NCBI RefSeq assembly: GCF_003664005.1
Contig: NZ_RCCJ01000001.1
Coordinates: 868,001-932,000, forward strand
Length of the DNA stretch: 64,000 nucleotides
Origin: Hydrogenivirga caldilitoris
Lineage (GTDB): Bacteria; Aquificota; Aquificia; Aquificales; Aquificaceae
Direction of reading: 5' to 3'
The notes under the pieces are model-generated. The model made no database searches. It worked only from the letters and a program-made list of their open reading frames with translations, and was not told the origin of the DNA. Positions 16,756 through 25,005 of this stretch are shown piece after piece; position 1 is the stretch's first letter; each line of letters opens with the position of its first letter. A program made the translations under genes and the position numbers.

Positions 16756-17122
16756 GGTTCAGGAAATAGCGGGTTTTGCCTACAGGTGTATCAGCGAGGT
16801 GAAGGGAAAGGAGATGGAGAGTCAGTACTCCTCTTATGTGCGCAAGCTACCCTCCATGATTACCCACAACGGTATTTTGACTACTGTAACCTTTGTAAAT
16901 GCAAAAGCCCGTGAAAACAAGGCATGGGCAATAATTAAGAAACACGTAGAAGATTATTTAAAAGAGATGGAAAAGGAATCTACAAACGTGGAACTTGTTA
17001 AGTTCTTTGCGGAGCTGGAACTTTCCCAGTACAGGCTCTACACTAAGAAACTCCTTTTCTTTACCCAGTGGCTTAAAAGAATAGCGGAAGGCGAATTAAA
17101 ATACGAGGAGAAACAAGAATGA
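16745..17122 (+). CDS. cmr5: Type III-B small subunit Cmr5 (Cas11)
   Basis: A 125-aa all-helical protein (MRSKVQEIAGFAYRCISEV) with the Cmr5 features of conserved Tyr and Lys in the first helices, the YVRKLPSMITHNG loop and FFAELELSQYRLYTKKLLFFTQWLKR. Cmr5 forms the inner filament beside the target RNA. ATG 16745 is preferred over TTG 16739. Overlaps cmr4 by 11 bases and cmr6 by four. Confidence 0.93.
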   Translation: MRSKVQEIAGFAYRCISEVKGKEMESQYSSYVRKLPSMITHNGILTTVTFVNAKARENKAWAIIKKHVEDYLKEMEKESTNVELVKFFAELELSQYRLYTKKLLFFTQWLKRIAEGELKYEEKQE

Positions 17123-18018
17123 GCGGAAAAACTTCTGCAACCATAAAGGAATTGCTTGCCAAGGCGAAGGGTTCTAACCCTGCCCTTCTCTTTAACAAAT
17201 TACTTGCTCACAAACTTTCGCACAACGGAGAAGAGATAAAGAAGGTTGAGTTTCTGAAAGAATTTACAGCACTCATCGCCGAAAACTTCTCAGAGCACTT
17301 AAACCTTTTAAAGAAGATAGTTGACTCACTTCCCTGCTCAAAAACCTTTAAAGTCAGGACAGGTTACAGGCTTGCCATAGGGCTGGGCAATCCTTCCTTA
17401 ATAGAAAACGGCTTTCTCTTCCATCATACCTACGGCATTCCTTACATACCGGGGGAAACCCTTAAAGGACTTGCAAGGAGCGTTTTTCTTATTTCCGCAT
17501 ACGAAAGCATTAAGGACAATTTAAATTCCCTTTCTATTTCTGATTTTGAAAAAAACTTGGTCTCGGAAGGAGAGAACGATGTAAAGAAAACGCTTAACTC
17601 CCATCCTGTGAAGGTTGTGCTTGAAGGAACGCAAATAGAAAAACCTTATGATTTCTTTGTAAAGGTCTTCGGGACTCAAAGGAAGAGGGGAGAGGTTGTA
17701 TTCTTTGATGCTTATCCTGAAGACTTCAATAAAAATTGCTTTGAAATAGACATAATGAACCCCCACTACCAGAAGTATTACACGGAAAAAGGGAAGGAGC
17801 CTCCCGCAGACTGGTATAATCCCGTGCCTATACATTTTCTTACTTTAAAGGAGGGGCTTGTTTTCGTGGTGTGTTTAGGTGAAGCGTCTCTTGACGAAGG
17901 ACTGGAGGATAAGGAGTGGAAACTGATAGAAACGCTCTTGAAGGTAGGACTTGAGAACTTCGGAGTGGGAGCCAAGAAGAGGAAGGGTTATGGGTGGTTT
18001 GAAATACAGAGCAAATGA
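17119..18018 (+). CDS. cmr6: Type III-B RAMP protein Cmr6 (Cas7 family)
   Basis: A 299-aa protein. The central block VRTGYRLAIGLGNPSLIENGFLFHHTYGIPYIPGETLKGLARS is the Cmr6 signature, and the C-terminus has VGLENFGVGAKKRKGYGWFEI, the glycine-rich RAMP loop. Cmr6 lies at the 3' end of the crRNA beside Cmr1. It completes a full Cmr1-6 set, with every gene overlapping or nearly touching the next. Its stop overlaps the next ATG by ATGA. Confidence 0.92.
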   Translation: MSGKTSATIKELLAKAKGSNPALLFNKLLAHKLSHNGEEIKKVEFLKEFTALIAENFSEHLNLLKKIVDSLPCSKTFKVRTGYRLAIGLGNPSLIENGFLFHHTYGIPYIPGETLKGLARSVFLISAYESIKDNLNSLSISDFEKNLVSEGENDVKKTLNSHPVKVVLEGTQIEKPYDFFVKVFGTQRKRGEVVFFDAYPEDFNKNCFEIDIMNPHYQKYYTEKGKEPPADWYNPVPIHFLTLKEGLVFVVCLGEASLDEGLEDKEWKLIETLLKVGLENFGVGAKKRKGYGWFEIQSK

Positions 18019-19034
18019 TTTTTAGAAGCACGGGTATGAAAGGGTTTAAGTTTAATTTGCAAAATACAGTATTACCATTCTATGGAATTCTTGCAACGTT
18101 TTATATCCTGCTGATAGATAGTAGCTTAGTAAAATTGTCTCAGAATAATATATTGATTCATGTCATTCTATTTGTCGCAATTCCCTTGTTAATACTTTCA
18201 AACTTGTTCCTTTTTAAGATTTTCTACAGACCAGAATTTGACCTTAAATACCTTATACGCTCAGCTCTTGCAGGTTCTTTTCCGAGCGTTCTTACCTTCT
18301 TCTTTGTTTTATTTTTCGCAATCTTCACTTCCTGGATTGCTGACTTTCTTAAAGAAAATAATTATTACCAAGCTATTGGAACTTCTGTTTTCACATTCGG
18401 TTTAATATTTGCCTTTGCCCTTAGCATACCGCATGGAAGGCTCGGTAAAACAGGAGAAAGACAGCCCAAGAAAGTCTTGATATGTGCTCTTTCAAAACCA
18501 GGGTTAATAGGAAGAAACGCACAACAAAAAAGTGAAGATGAGGTTTTTGAAGAGATGAAAAGACTTCTTGCTAATGGAGATAAAGAAAGGATTTTAGGAC
18601 TGGATCATACATGGGCTCCTTTCCTTGAGTTATATCTTTTTCACAAAGAGAAACTTGAGAAATGGTATATTTTGATTAGTAAAGAGGTTTATAAGTCAAA
18701 AGATAAGTTTATAGAAATACTCGGAGAAGAAGCAAAAGAAATCGTTCATTTTAAACCTGAATCGGAAGGAATAGATTTTAATAATTACGAGGAGATAGTA
18801 GGGGTTCTTACGGAGATACTAAAGGAGATAAAGCGTTCCGGTTATGATGACGAGGATATTTCAGTTTACATAAGCGGTGGAACTTCTGCAATTACGCTTG
18901 CCTTAACACTCTTTGCAGTAAAAGACGGAAGGCAGGTGGAATATCTAACACAAAGTGAAAACGATAAAAAGATTATATCCATAAACATTAGTTTTGAAGA
19001 CCTGTATTCTTTTAGCCCAGAAGCGAGAGGTTAA
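18015..19034 (+). CDS. Four-helix membrane protein with CARF-like C-terminal domain
   Basis: A 339-aa protein. Four hydrophobic helices are visible at about 19-35, 46-70, 90-107 and 120-138. The soluble part from ~150 on is Rossmann-like: strand KVLICALS (153-160), then ISGGTSAITLALTLFAV (286-302), which is the glycine-Thr loop and helix typical of CARF ligand pockets, and VEYLTQ (308-313). No HEPN R-x4-6-H or nuclease motif is seen. CARF proteins bind cyclic oligoadenylate made by Cas10, so this is a candidate membrane effector, in the same broad class as Cam1, but with more membrane helices. Last gene of the operon, ATGA-coupled to cmr6; MKGFKF at 18036 is an alternative start. Confidence 0.82.
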   Translation: MIFRSTGMKGFKFNLQNTVLPFYGILATFYILLIDSSLVKLSQNNILIHVILFVAIPLLILSNLFLFKIFYRPEFDLKYLIRSALAGSFPSVLTFFFVLFFAIFTSWIADFLKENNYYQAIGTSVFTFGLIFAFALSIPHGRLGKTGERQPKKVLICALSKPGLIGRNAQQKSEDEVFEEMKRLLANGDKERILGLDHTWAPFLELYLFHKEKLEKWYILISKEVYKSKDKFIEILGEEAKEIVHFKPESEGIDFNNYEEIVGVLTEILKEIKRSGYDDEDISVYISGGTSAITLALTLFAVKDGRQVEYLTQSENDKKIISINISFEDLYSFSPEARG

Positions 19035-19050
19035 TTAATTTCAATTTTTT

Positions 19051-20614
19051 ATTTCAACTCCACTACTCCACACGGATGATTAAGAACGCTCATATACGGT
19101 CTCTCGGTATCAACAACCTCAAGGGTTTCAACTCCATACGGATGATTAGGAACTAATAGAGGTATTCTAAAACTTTTAAAGGAGGTGTTAGCAAGTTTCA
19201 ACTCCATACGGATGATTAAGAACATTAAAAGACGCCCAGCTTTTGTCCCCGTTCTTGATGCGTTTCAACTCCATACGGATAATTAAGAACCCGGTCAGAG
19301 AAAGATATAAAAGGACCGGCAACGTGTGTTTCAACTCCACACGGATAATTAAGAACCCGAACTTTAGCAAGACGGCAAAGCCATTTCAGGTTGTTTCAAC
19401 TCCACACGGATAATTAAGAACAAAACCCTTTGATATGCTTCTTCTCTTTGTAATTCTAAGTTTCAACTCCACACGGATAATTAAGAACTAGAAGAAGAGG
19501 AGGAGGGAACCTTGAAGGAATTCGAGTTTCAACTCCACACGGATAATTAAGAACATATTACCTCGTAAATACAGGGTTTTAATAAGTGCGTTTCAACTCC
19601 ACACGGATAATTAAGAACTTTCTACTAACCGAGTTTGCGGTGGCGGGTTCCTTCTGTTTCAACTCCACACGGATAATTAAGAACTATCTCTCTATCATCA
19701 GTCTTGAATATCTCATTAATGTTTCAACTCCACACGGATAATTAAGAACCTTTTATGGGTTCAGGAATGTTCTTAGCAAATTTTGAAAGTTTCAACTCCA
19801 CACGGATAATTAAGAACTATTTCAAAGGCTTTAAACAGCGTGATGAGGTTCTACGTTTCAACTCCACACGGATAATTAAGAACAGAGATAGTCAAGGCAA
19901 TAAAATTCCTATAATACTTGGTTTCAACTCCACACGGATAATTAAGAACACTCCTTTACTTTCCCGTATCACTTGCTAAGTTAGGTAGTTTCAACTCCAC
20001 ACGGATAATTAAGAACGGTCTGAATACACCCCCTATCCCAGCCTATTATAATAGGTTTCAACTCCACACGGATAATTAAGAACAAAAGACTACGACACGG
20101 TTCGGGTCATAGAAGAAGAGTTTCAACTCCACACGGATAATTAAGAACCACTCCTTCCAGTCTTCCTTTAAGTTTCTGCTGAATGCCTTGTTTCAACTCC
20201 ACACGGATAATTAAGAACCCTCTATACGGTTGATATGAACTACTGGATAATCGCTAAGTTTCAACTCCACACGGATAATTAAGAACCCCCTTATCCTCAA
20301 TTAACCCCTGCTCCTTGAGGTAGGTTTCAACTCCACACGGATAATTAAGAACACTTAAACTTTTTCATAGCTTCACCTCCCATTTAAGTTTCAACTCCAC
20401 ACGGATAATTAAGAACCACCTGCTCCCGTCTTCGCTTCTCAAGGAATATCAGTTTCAACTCCACACGGATAATTAAGAACCAGGAAAACAATTTTAGAAA
20501 CCTTAACACTTCAATTCTGTTTCAACTCCACACGGATAATTAAGAACCAAGCCTAAACCTGAGCCTAAACCTGCTGTTAAAACTGGTTTCAACTCCACAC
20601 GGATAATTAAGAAC
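19051..20614 (-). CRISPR. CRISPR array 2 (24 repeats, 23 spacers)
   Basis: Same 29-bp repeat as array 1, from a degenerate first copy at 19051-19087 to a perfect last copy at 20586-20614. Spacers are mostly 35-41 bp. The left (oldest) repeats vary: the first has an 8-bp insertion, and those at 19125, 19195 and 19262 read CCATACGG. Similar CATACGG/GATGATT variants sit at the old end of array 1, so the arrays share ancestry. The leader is on the right and transcription is on the minus strand. No spacer is shared with array 1 as far as I can see by eye. Confidence 0.99.
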
Positions 20615-20900
20615 CCTCAAACGGGGTGTTACAAAATTAAACTATTATCAATAACTTACGCAAAGGAGAGTGCTCTAAAATGAAGTTAATTTCCGGAAAT
20701 CTTCAGTGTCCGAAAGTGGTCAAAATTTTACCACCTTTAAACCTTTGAAAGCCAACCACTTCCGAAACCCTTCATCAAAACATCAAAACATTTAGGCATT
20801 TTGATGATTCAATTAAAACCGCACTCCCCTTACTTTTGAGAGCCTCATACTCCCTATTCACTTGTCAAGGAGCCGGAGGGCTATCTAAAACCCTCTCTTG
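20615..20900 (-). promoter_or_regulatory. Leader of CRISPR array 2
   Basis: Near-identical to leader 1 for about 280 bp from the repeat outward, with a diverged patch around 20708-20765. The same CATCAAAA boxes lie at 20773-20780 and 20781-20788 with inverted TTTTGATG at 20799-20806. At its outer end a GAGGG/CCCTC hairpin (20876-20880 with 20891-20895) is followed by a T-run on the plus strand, so it could also stop plus-strand transcription. Confidence 0.85.
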
Positions 20901-20933
20901 CTTTTTTAATAATTATACAACTCTGTAAAGTCA

Positions 20934-20951
20934 TATGCAACGGTACAATTT
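20934..20951 (+). promoter_or_regulatory. Leaderless promoter of the RHH gene, matching the operon promoter
   Basis: TATGCAA followed by CGGTACAATTT; the TACAAT at 20944-20949 is 6 bases before ATG 20956. It matches 7909-7927 with one gap and two or three substitutions, beyond the point where the two leaders stop aligning well. A shared regulator or shared sigma factor is possible. Confidence 0.5.
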
Positions 20952-20955
20952 TTAT

Positions 20956-21147
20956 ATGGCTAAGAAGGCGGGTAAGAAGGAGAAAAAGTTTGTTAGAACC
21001 ACCGTGTCCCTGCCGGAGAATGTGTGGAAGGAGCTCCGGATGGAGAGCATCAAGGAAAAGCTTCCTATGGGTGAGCTTATAGCAAGGAAGTTAAAGGAAC
21101 TCAAGGAGCTCAAGAGAAGGAAAAGCATAATCTCTCCTGAAGATTAG
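20956..21147 (+). CDS. Ribbon-helix-helix DNA-binding protein
   Basis: A 63-aa protein: a lysine-rich N-terminal arm, then the strand RTTVSLPENVWKELRMESI and a second helix GELIARKLKELKEL, the MetJ/Arc/CopG ribbon-helix-helix plan. ATG 20956 is chosen over the in-frame start at 20935, which lies upstream of the -10 box. It stands alone between leader 2 and cas2, divergent from array 2 and convergent with cas2 (four-base overlap). It could regulate the leader or cas operons, for example through the CATCAAAA boxes, but nothing in the sequence proves a target. Confidence 0.78.
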   Translation: MAKKAGKKEKKFVRTTVSLPENVWKELRMESIKEKLPMGELIARKLKELKELKRRKSIISPED

Positions 21148-21425
21148 ATTACGTTTTTCGTAGGGTCATCGGAGTTGGTTATTATCCGGCGCTCGTAGGA
21201 AGTTCCGCTTTCAAAGACGTAAATTATTACAAAGTCCCTGTCTCTGTCCACAACGCTGAGAACCTCGTGCTCAAGCCTCTCAAGTTTTGACGGGCTTATA
21301 TCCCCTTCAAACACGGATTTCTGGACGTGGTTTATGTATTTCCTTACCACCTTCCTGACCCTGTTTAGCCTGCTCTGGTCTGCTGGTTCACTGACCGCTA
21401 TGTCGTAAACGAGTATGACCCTCAT
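21144..21425 (-). CDS. cas2: CRISPR adaptation protein Cas2
   Basis: A 93-aa protein opening MRVILVYDIAVSEPADQSRL, the Cas2 ferredoxin-fold signature with the conserved Asp after the first strand. It continues with RKYINHVQKSVFEGDIS and DFVIIYVFES. Cas2 bridges two Cas1 dimers in the spacer-integration complex. It is the last gene of the type I-B operon, with its ATG overlapping the cas1 stop by four bases. Confidence 0.96.
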   Translation of the reverse strand: MRVILVYDIAVSEPADQSRLNRVRKVVRKYINHVQKSVFEGDISPSKLERLEHEVLSVVDRDRDFVIIYVFESGTSYERRIITNSDDPTKNVI

Positions 21426-22369
21426 ACTACACTCCTGTATATGAAGGGAGTGTAAACCTCATCCCCTATCAGGTGTTTCACAAGCTTGTATAACTCAATC
21501 CTTATCAGACCTCTGAAGGATATGTTCCTCTTCAGCTTCCTGTATCTCACGGTTTTTTCTAGGAGGTCGTTGAACTCGCTTACGAATATTCTCTTTCCCT
21601 CCTCGTTGAGATACACAAGTCCCGACCTGTTTTCAAAGTGCTTTTCTGTTATGGTTTTGCCTGCAAGTTTGATTATCAGAGCGTCGGAAAGCAGAGGTTT
21701 GAATACCTCGGATATGTCCAGAGACAGGGAAAACCTTTTCGTGGAGGGTTCGTGAAGGTAGCTTACCGCAGGATTAAGAGGAGTGTAGTATATCTCTCCG
21801 AGAACCTTGGCGTATACAAGGGAGTTCCCGAAGGATATGAGTGCGTTCAGAGGGTTTCGCGGGGGTCTCTTTGTCCTTGTCCCGAACTCAAAGCCCGTAA
21901 GTTCCTCAAGCCTTTCGTAGCACCTCCTTCTGAAGTCCCCTTCAACGCTCATAACTTCCTCCACACTTTTAGCCTCGGAAAGTCTATTCAGGTGTTCCTT
22001 CCCGTCTATACCGTAAACGTAAGAGAGATTCTCTATGGCTCCGTAGATGAAGGCTTTTGCCAGGTAAAGCCTCTTCTCTCCGTCTATGTAGTGCTCAGCC
22101 TGTTTTACGATAAGATACCCGGAGGGTCTTCTCTCCCTCGGATAGAAACTTCCGACGTAAAAGCCGAACCTGTCAAAGAGGTGCATGGGAGCCTCTCTCT
22201 CCGCAAGGAGCTTGAGGAGTTTTGAAGTCAGAGATACATCGGAAATCACGAAGAGCTCGTCCACGTCCTCTATCGGTATGGTTTTTCTGAGGTCCTCACT
22301 CTCAAAGAGTATGGTGTTTTCCTTTCTTGAGAGCCTGCCGTCCTTTATTAAGAAGTAAGGCTTACCCAT
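21422..22369 (-). CDS. cas1: CRISPR integrase Cas1
   Basis: A 315-aa Cas1 of the I-B type: MGKPYFLIKDGRLSRKENTI at the N-terminus and DVDELFVISDVSLTSKLLKLL in the beta domain. Metal-binding residues lie in the helical domain, around EEVMSVEGDFRRRCYE (Glu), YLHEPSTKRFSLSLDISE (His and Asp) and the following KPLLSD. It inserts new spacers at the leader end of the arrays. ATG 22369 overlaps the cas4 stop by eight bases; an in-frame start at 22411 would extend into cas4 and is not used. Confidence 0.96.
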   Translation of the reverse strand: MGKPYFLIKDGRLSRKENTILFESEDLRKTIPIEDVDELFVISDVSLTSKLLKLLAEREAPMHLFDRFGFYVGSFYPRERRPSGYLIVKQAEHYIDGEKRLYLAKAFIYGAIENLSYVYGIDGKEHLNRLSEAKSVEEVMSVEGDFRRRCYERLEELTGFEFGTRTKRPPRNPLNALISFGNSLVYAKVLGEIYYTPLNPAVSYLHEPSTKRFSLSLDISEVFKPLLSDALIIKLAGKTITEKHFENRSGLVYLNEEGKRIFVSEFNDLLEKTVRYRKLKRNISFRGLIRIELYKLVKHLIGDEVYTPFIYRSVV

Positions 22370-22883
22370 AGCACAGCTCGTAGTAGGCACACTTTTTACA
22401 GTAGGGAGCATTTATTACAGGTGGAGGTTCGGGAAGTTCCAGCGTCTTCTCAAGCCTTGCCAGTATTTCCTCTATTTTTGCCTCGTCCTCCTTTCCGAAC
22501 TCAACCCTTTTGATTTTTCTGAGCCTGGGATAGTGAAGCAGTCCGTATGAGACCCTTGCTCCCTTCAGCCTCAGATAGTAAATGTAGTACTTTATCTGAA
22601 CCTCGTGGGCTTCCTCCAGGGAGCTTGAAAGTTTTATCTCGTGAACTACGAGCTCATCATCTATGGTTATAAAGTCTATGCTCACGTTCTCATCGCTGAA
22701 CCCCTCCTTACCTCTGAAGGATACTTCATCAACGAACTTACCGAGGGCTACCCTGTCGGAGGAGTGTTCAAGGGCTATGCCTCTGGAAAAGAGCCAGAGC
22801 TTCCTCGGACACACAACCGCATAAGCTACCTGAGTCCCTTTAAACTTTATCTCTTTAAGCTCTTCAGATGATATTACTGTCAA
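22362..22883 (-). CDS. cas4: CRISPR-associated exonuclease Cas4
   Basis: A RecB-type nuclease with a [4Fe-4S] cluster that trims prespacers and checks the PAM. Cysteine ligands are visible as the first Cys in VVCPRKLWLFSRG and the C-terminal cluster YCKKCAYYELCYG. The nuclease core shows IDFITIDDELVVHEIKLS (Asp, Glu and Lys) and the QIKYYIYYL helix. I chose TTG 22883 (173 aa) because a GGAGG stands about 6 bases upstream; TTG 22901 in the same frame is possible. Overlaps cas3 by about 20 bases. Confidence 0.9.
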   Translation of the reverse strand: MTVISSEELKEIKFKGTQVAYAVVCPRKLWLFSRGIALEHSSDRVALGKFVDEVSFRGKEGFSDENVSIDFITIDDELVVHEIKLSSSLEEAHEVQIKYYIYYLRLKGARVSYGLLHYPRLRKIKRVEFGKEDEAKIEEILARLEKTLELPEPPPVINAPYCKKCAYYELCYG

Positions 22884-25005
22884 GCTCTTCCTCCGGTTCA
22901 AAGCCGAACTCGGAAGAGTACTCTCCCCTCATCCAGTAAACTTCTTTAAGTCCTTTTACCGGCTCCCTCCGGGATTTTACGTGAGCAGGGACGCTGAGGA
23001 TGTAGCCCGTAATCTCCGAGAATTTAAGGAGTTTTTCGGCGTGATCTCCTGCGCTTCTGTACTCTTCTATTAAAGGCTCAACCTCTTCTCTGAAAGCCTC
23101 GGGAATAACACTGACCGAGAGTATGTCCCTGAACATCTGCTGAGCCTTCTTCTTACTGAACTGTTCTTCTATATTCCAGAGGGAATCTATATAACTTTTT
23201 GCCTTTTCATACTCGTTCATATACTCCCCGTCCTGCCTTTCTACCTCTTCGTACACCTTTTCTATAATCCTCAGCTTTTCTTCCTCCGATAGTATTCCTT
23301 CGGGCAGGTACCGTTTTGTTATCTCGTGTATGCTCTTTCTGTAAACGGGTCCTATCCCTGAACAGTCCTCTGTGAATACAAACACGTTCGGCTCTTCAAT
23401 CTCCTTCCTTCCCCTACGGTTTGCTCTTCCCATTCTCTGTATGAGGGAGTCAATGGTTGAGAGCTCCGTTATAAGAAAGTCAGCGTCAAGGTCCAGAGAG
23501 ACCTCCGCTATCTGGGTGGTTATCCAGAGTCCTTTTTCAGAGCCTTTGAAAAACTCATCTATATGTTTCTCCTTTTCCTTCCTGTCCCTGTAGATAAACT
23601 GGGAGTGAAGGAGGTTCCCACCGCCGAGCCTTTCTCTGAGCTCTAAAGCTCTGGCTCTTGTGTTGGTGATTATGAGCACCTTACCTTCCTGAGAGAGCCT
23701 CTTTATTAGACTGAGTCCCTCTTGGCTGAGGATGGAGTCTCTGATTAGTCTGATATGGTGTCTGGGCTGGCTTGTGAGGAAGGTCCCTTGAGTAAAGTCT
23801 ATACTCTCAAGGTCCTTCCTGACATAGGAGGGCAGTGTTGCGGTCATGACCATCACCCTTCCGCCTACTTCGTTTATCTTCCCTAAAGCCTTCACTATGA
23901 AACCAAGGGTGTGAGGTTCAAAGAGCTGAACTTCATCAAGAACAAGCCTCGCGTAGGAGAACATGGAGTAGTACTTCTCAAAACCTTTGGGTCTTAAGAT
24001 AAAGGGCATGAGCTGGTCCGGTGTGGAGACTATCAGAGGCTTTCCGAAGTTCCTCGTCAGGTAAAGGTCTGCAACCACATAATCGGTTGTGAAGTTTCTG
24101 TCCTCCGAGTAGCTCTCCACGAGGTAGAGAAAGGCTGTGGAGTGAAGCAGACCCACGCTCTCCATTCCGAAAACTTCTTTTGCCCTTTCGTATATGGCGT
24201 TTGCAGATGTTCTTATCGGTACGGTAAAAAATCCCTTATCCTTCAAAAAGATAAAGCCCGCTTCCGTTTTACCGTACCCCGTTGAAGCGGTGATAAGGAG
24301 GTTTTTATCTACGTTCTGGCAGACAAACTCCTGAAGGTCGTTAAGCCGGCTGTTTTTGATAGTTTTCAGATAGTCCTCTACCTTTACCTCATTCCCCTCA
24401 AGCCTTGAGGTCTCAACCGAATCCGCAAAGTGGGAACTGCTCGCGTGGTCTATGCGCAGGAGAAAACCCTTAAGAAGGGTGTAGAAGGTTTTAAGATTCC
24501 TCCCCTCCCTCTCCTCAAGCCTGTTGATAAGGTCCGATTCTCCCACTTTCAGCACCTTCAGGTGTGTCCGGCTCATCTCCTTTCCGAACTCATCCTTGAG
24601 GATATTTTTGACCTTTTCCACCACCTCATCGGAGGGTTCGTAATCGTGGTGATGGACTATGGCAAGGGTTACGAGGGTTTTCAGAGGTTCAGGCAGTTCC
24701 TCGGGTAAAAAGGCGGGGGAGATGAGGTTATGTCTTACCTCTGCTTCGTTCTTTACTTTCTTAAATTCGGGATTGCCTACCTTCTTTTGAAATCCCTTAT
24801 AAACCTTACCGTAGTCATGATATTCGCAGGCAAGCCTGAGCGCTTCCCAGAACTCCTCAGCGTGTGGACCAAGGAGATGCCTTATTTTGTCTCCGAAGAG
24901 TTCTTTTAGGACCCTGAGGTTCTCCAGCAGTTTATCCGTATGCTCCCTTATAGTGGTTCCATCCGACTTTGCCCAGAGCTTGGAGAGAAGCTCTTTTATA
25001 TTCAT
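22864..25005 (-). CDS. cas3: Type I CRISPR helicase-nuclease Cas3
   Basis: A 713-aa protein with an N-terminal HD nuclease and an SF2 helicase. HD ligands: H22 (REHTD), H63-D64 (EYHDYGK) and the VHHHDYE cluster. Helicase motifs: TASTGYGKTEAG (Walker A), LVLDEVQLFEP (DEVQ box), VMTATLPSY (motif III), ISLDLDADFLI-type segment (V) and QRMGRANRRGR (VI). It is recruited by Cascade to unwind and degrade target DNA. Complete and apparently active. Overlaps cas8 by four bases. Confidence 0.95.
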   Translation of the reverse strand: MNIKELLSKLWAKSDGTTIREHTDKLLENLRVLKELFGDKIRHLLGPHAEEFWEALRLACEYHDYGKVYKGFQKKVGNPEFKKVKNEAEVRHNLISPAFLPEELPEPLKTLVTLAIVHHHDYEPSDEVVEKVKNILKDEFGKEMSRTHLKVLKVGESDLINRLEEREGRNLKTFYTLLKGFLLRIDHASSSHFADSVETSRLEGNEVKVEDYLKTIKNSRLNDLQEFVCQNVDKNLLITASTGYGKTEAGFIFLKDKGFFTVPIRTSANAIYERAKEVFGMESVGLLHSTAFLYLVESYSEDRNFTTDYVVADLYLTRNFGKPLIVSTPDQLMPFILRPKGFEKYYSMFSYARLVLDEVQLFEPHTLGFIVKALGKINEVGGRVMVMTATLPSYVRKDLESIDFTQGTFLTSQPRHHIRLIRDSILSQEGLSLIKRLSQEGKVLIITNTRARALELRERLGGGNLLHSQFIYRDRKEKEKHIDEFFKGSEKGLWITTQIAEVSLDLDADFLITELSTIDSLIQRMGRANRRGRKEIEEPNVFVFTEDCSGIGPVYRKSIHEITKRYLPEGILSEEEKLRIIEKVYEEVERQDGEYMNEYEKAKSYIDSLWNIEEQFSKKKAQQMFRDILSVSVIPEAFREEVEPLIEEYRSAGDHAEKLLKFSEITGYILSVPAHVKSRREPVKGLKEVYWMRGEYSSEFGFEPEEELDSNII

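Noticed and set aside
19188-19979. Open frames inside CRISPR array 2
   Set aside because: Their translations are the repeat read again and again with spacer sequence in between.
6253-20585. Spacers that match genes in this window (self-targeting)
   Set aside because: I looked for matches by eye and saw none. A proper alignment of all 43 spacers to the genome and to virus/plasmid databases would be needed.
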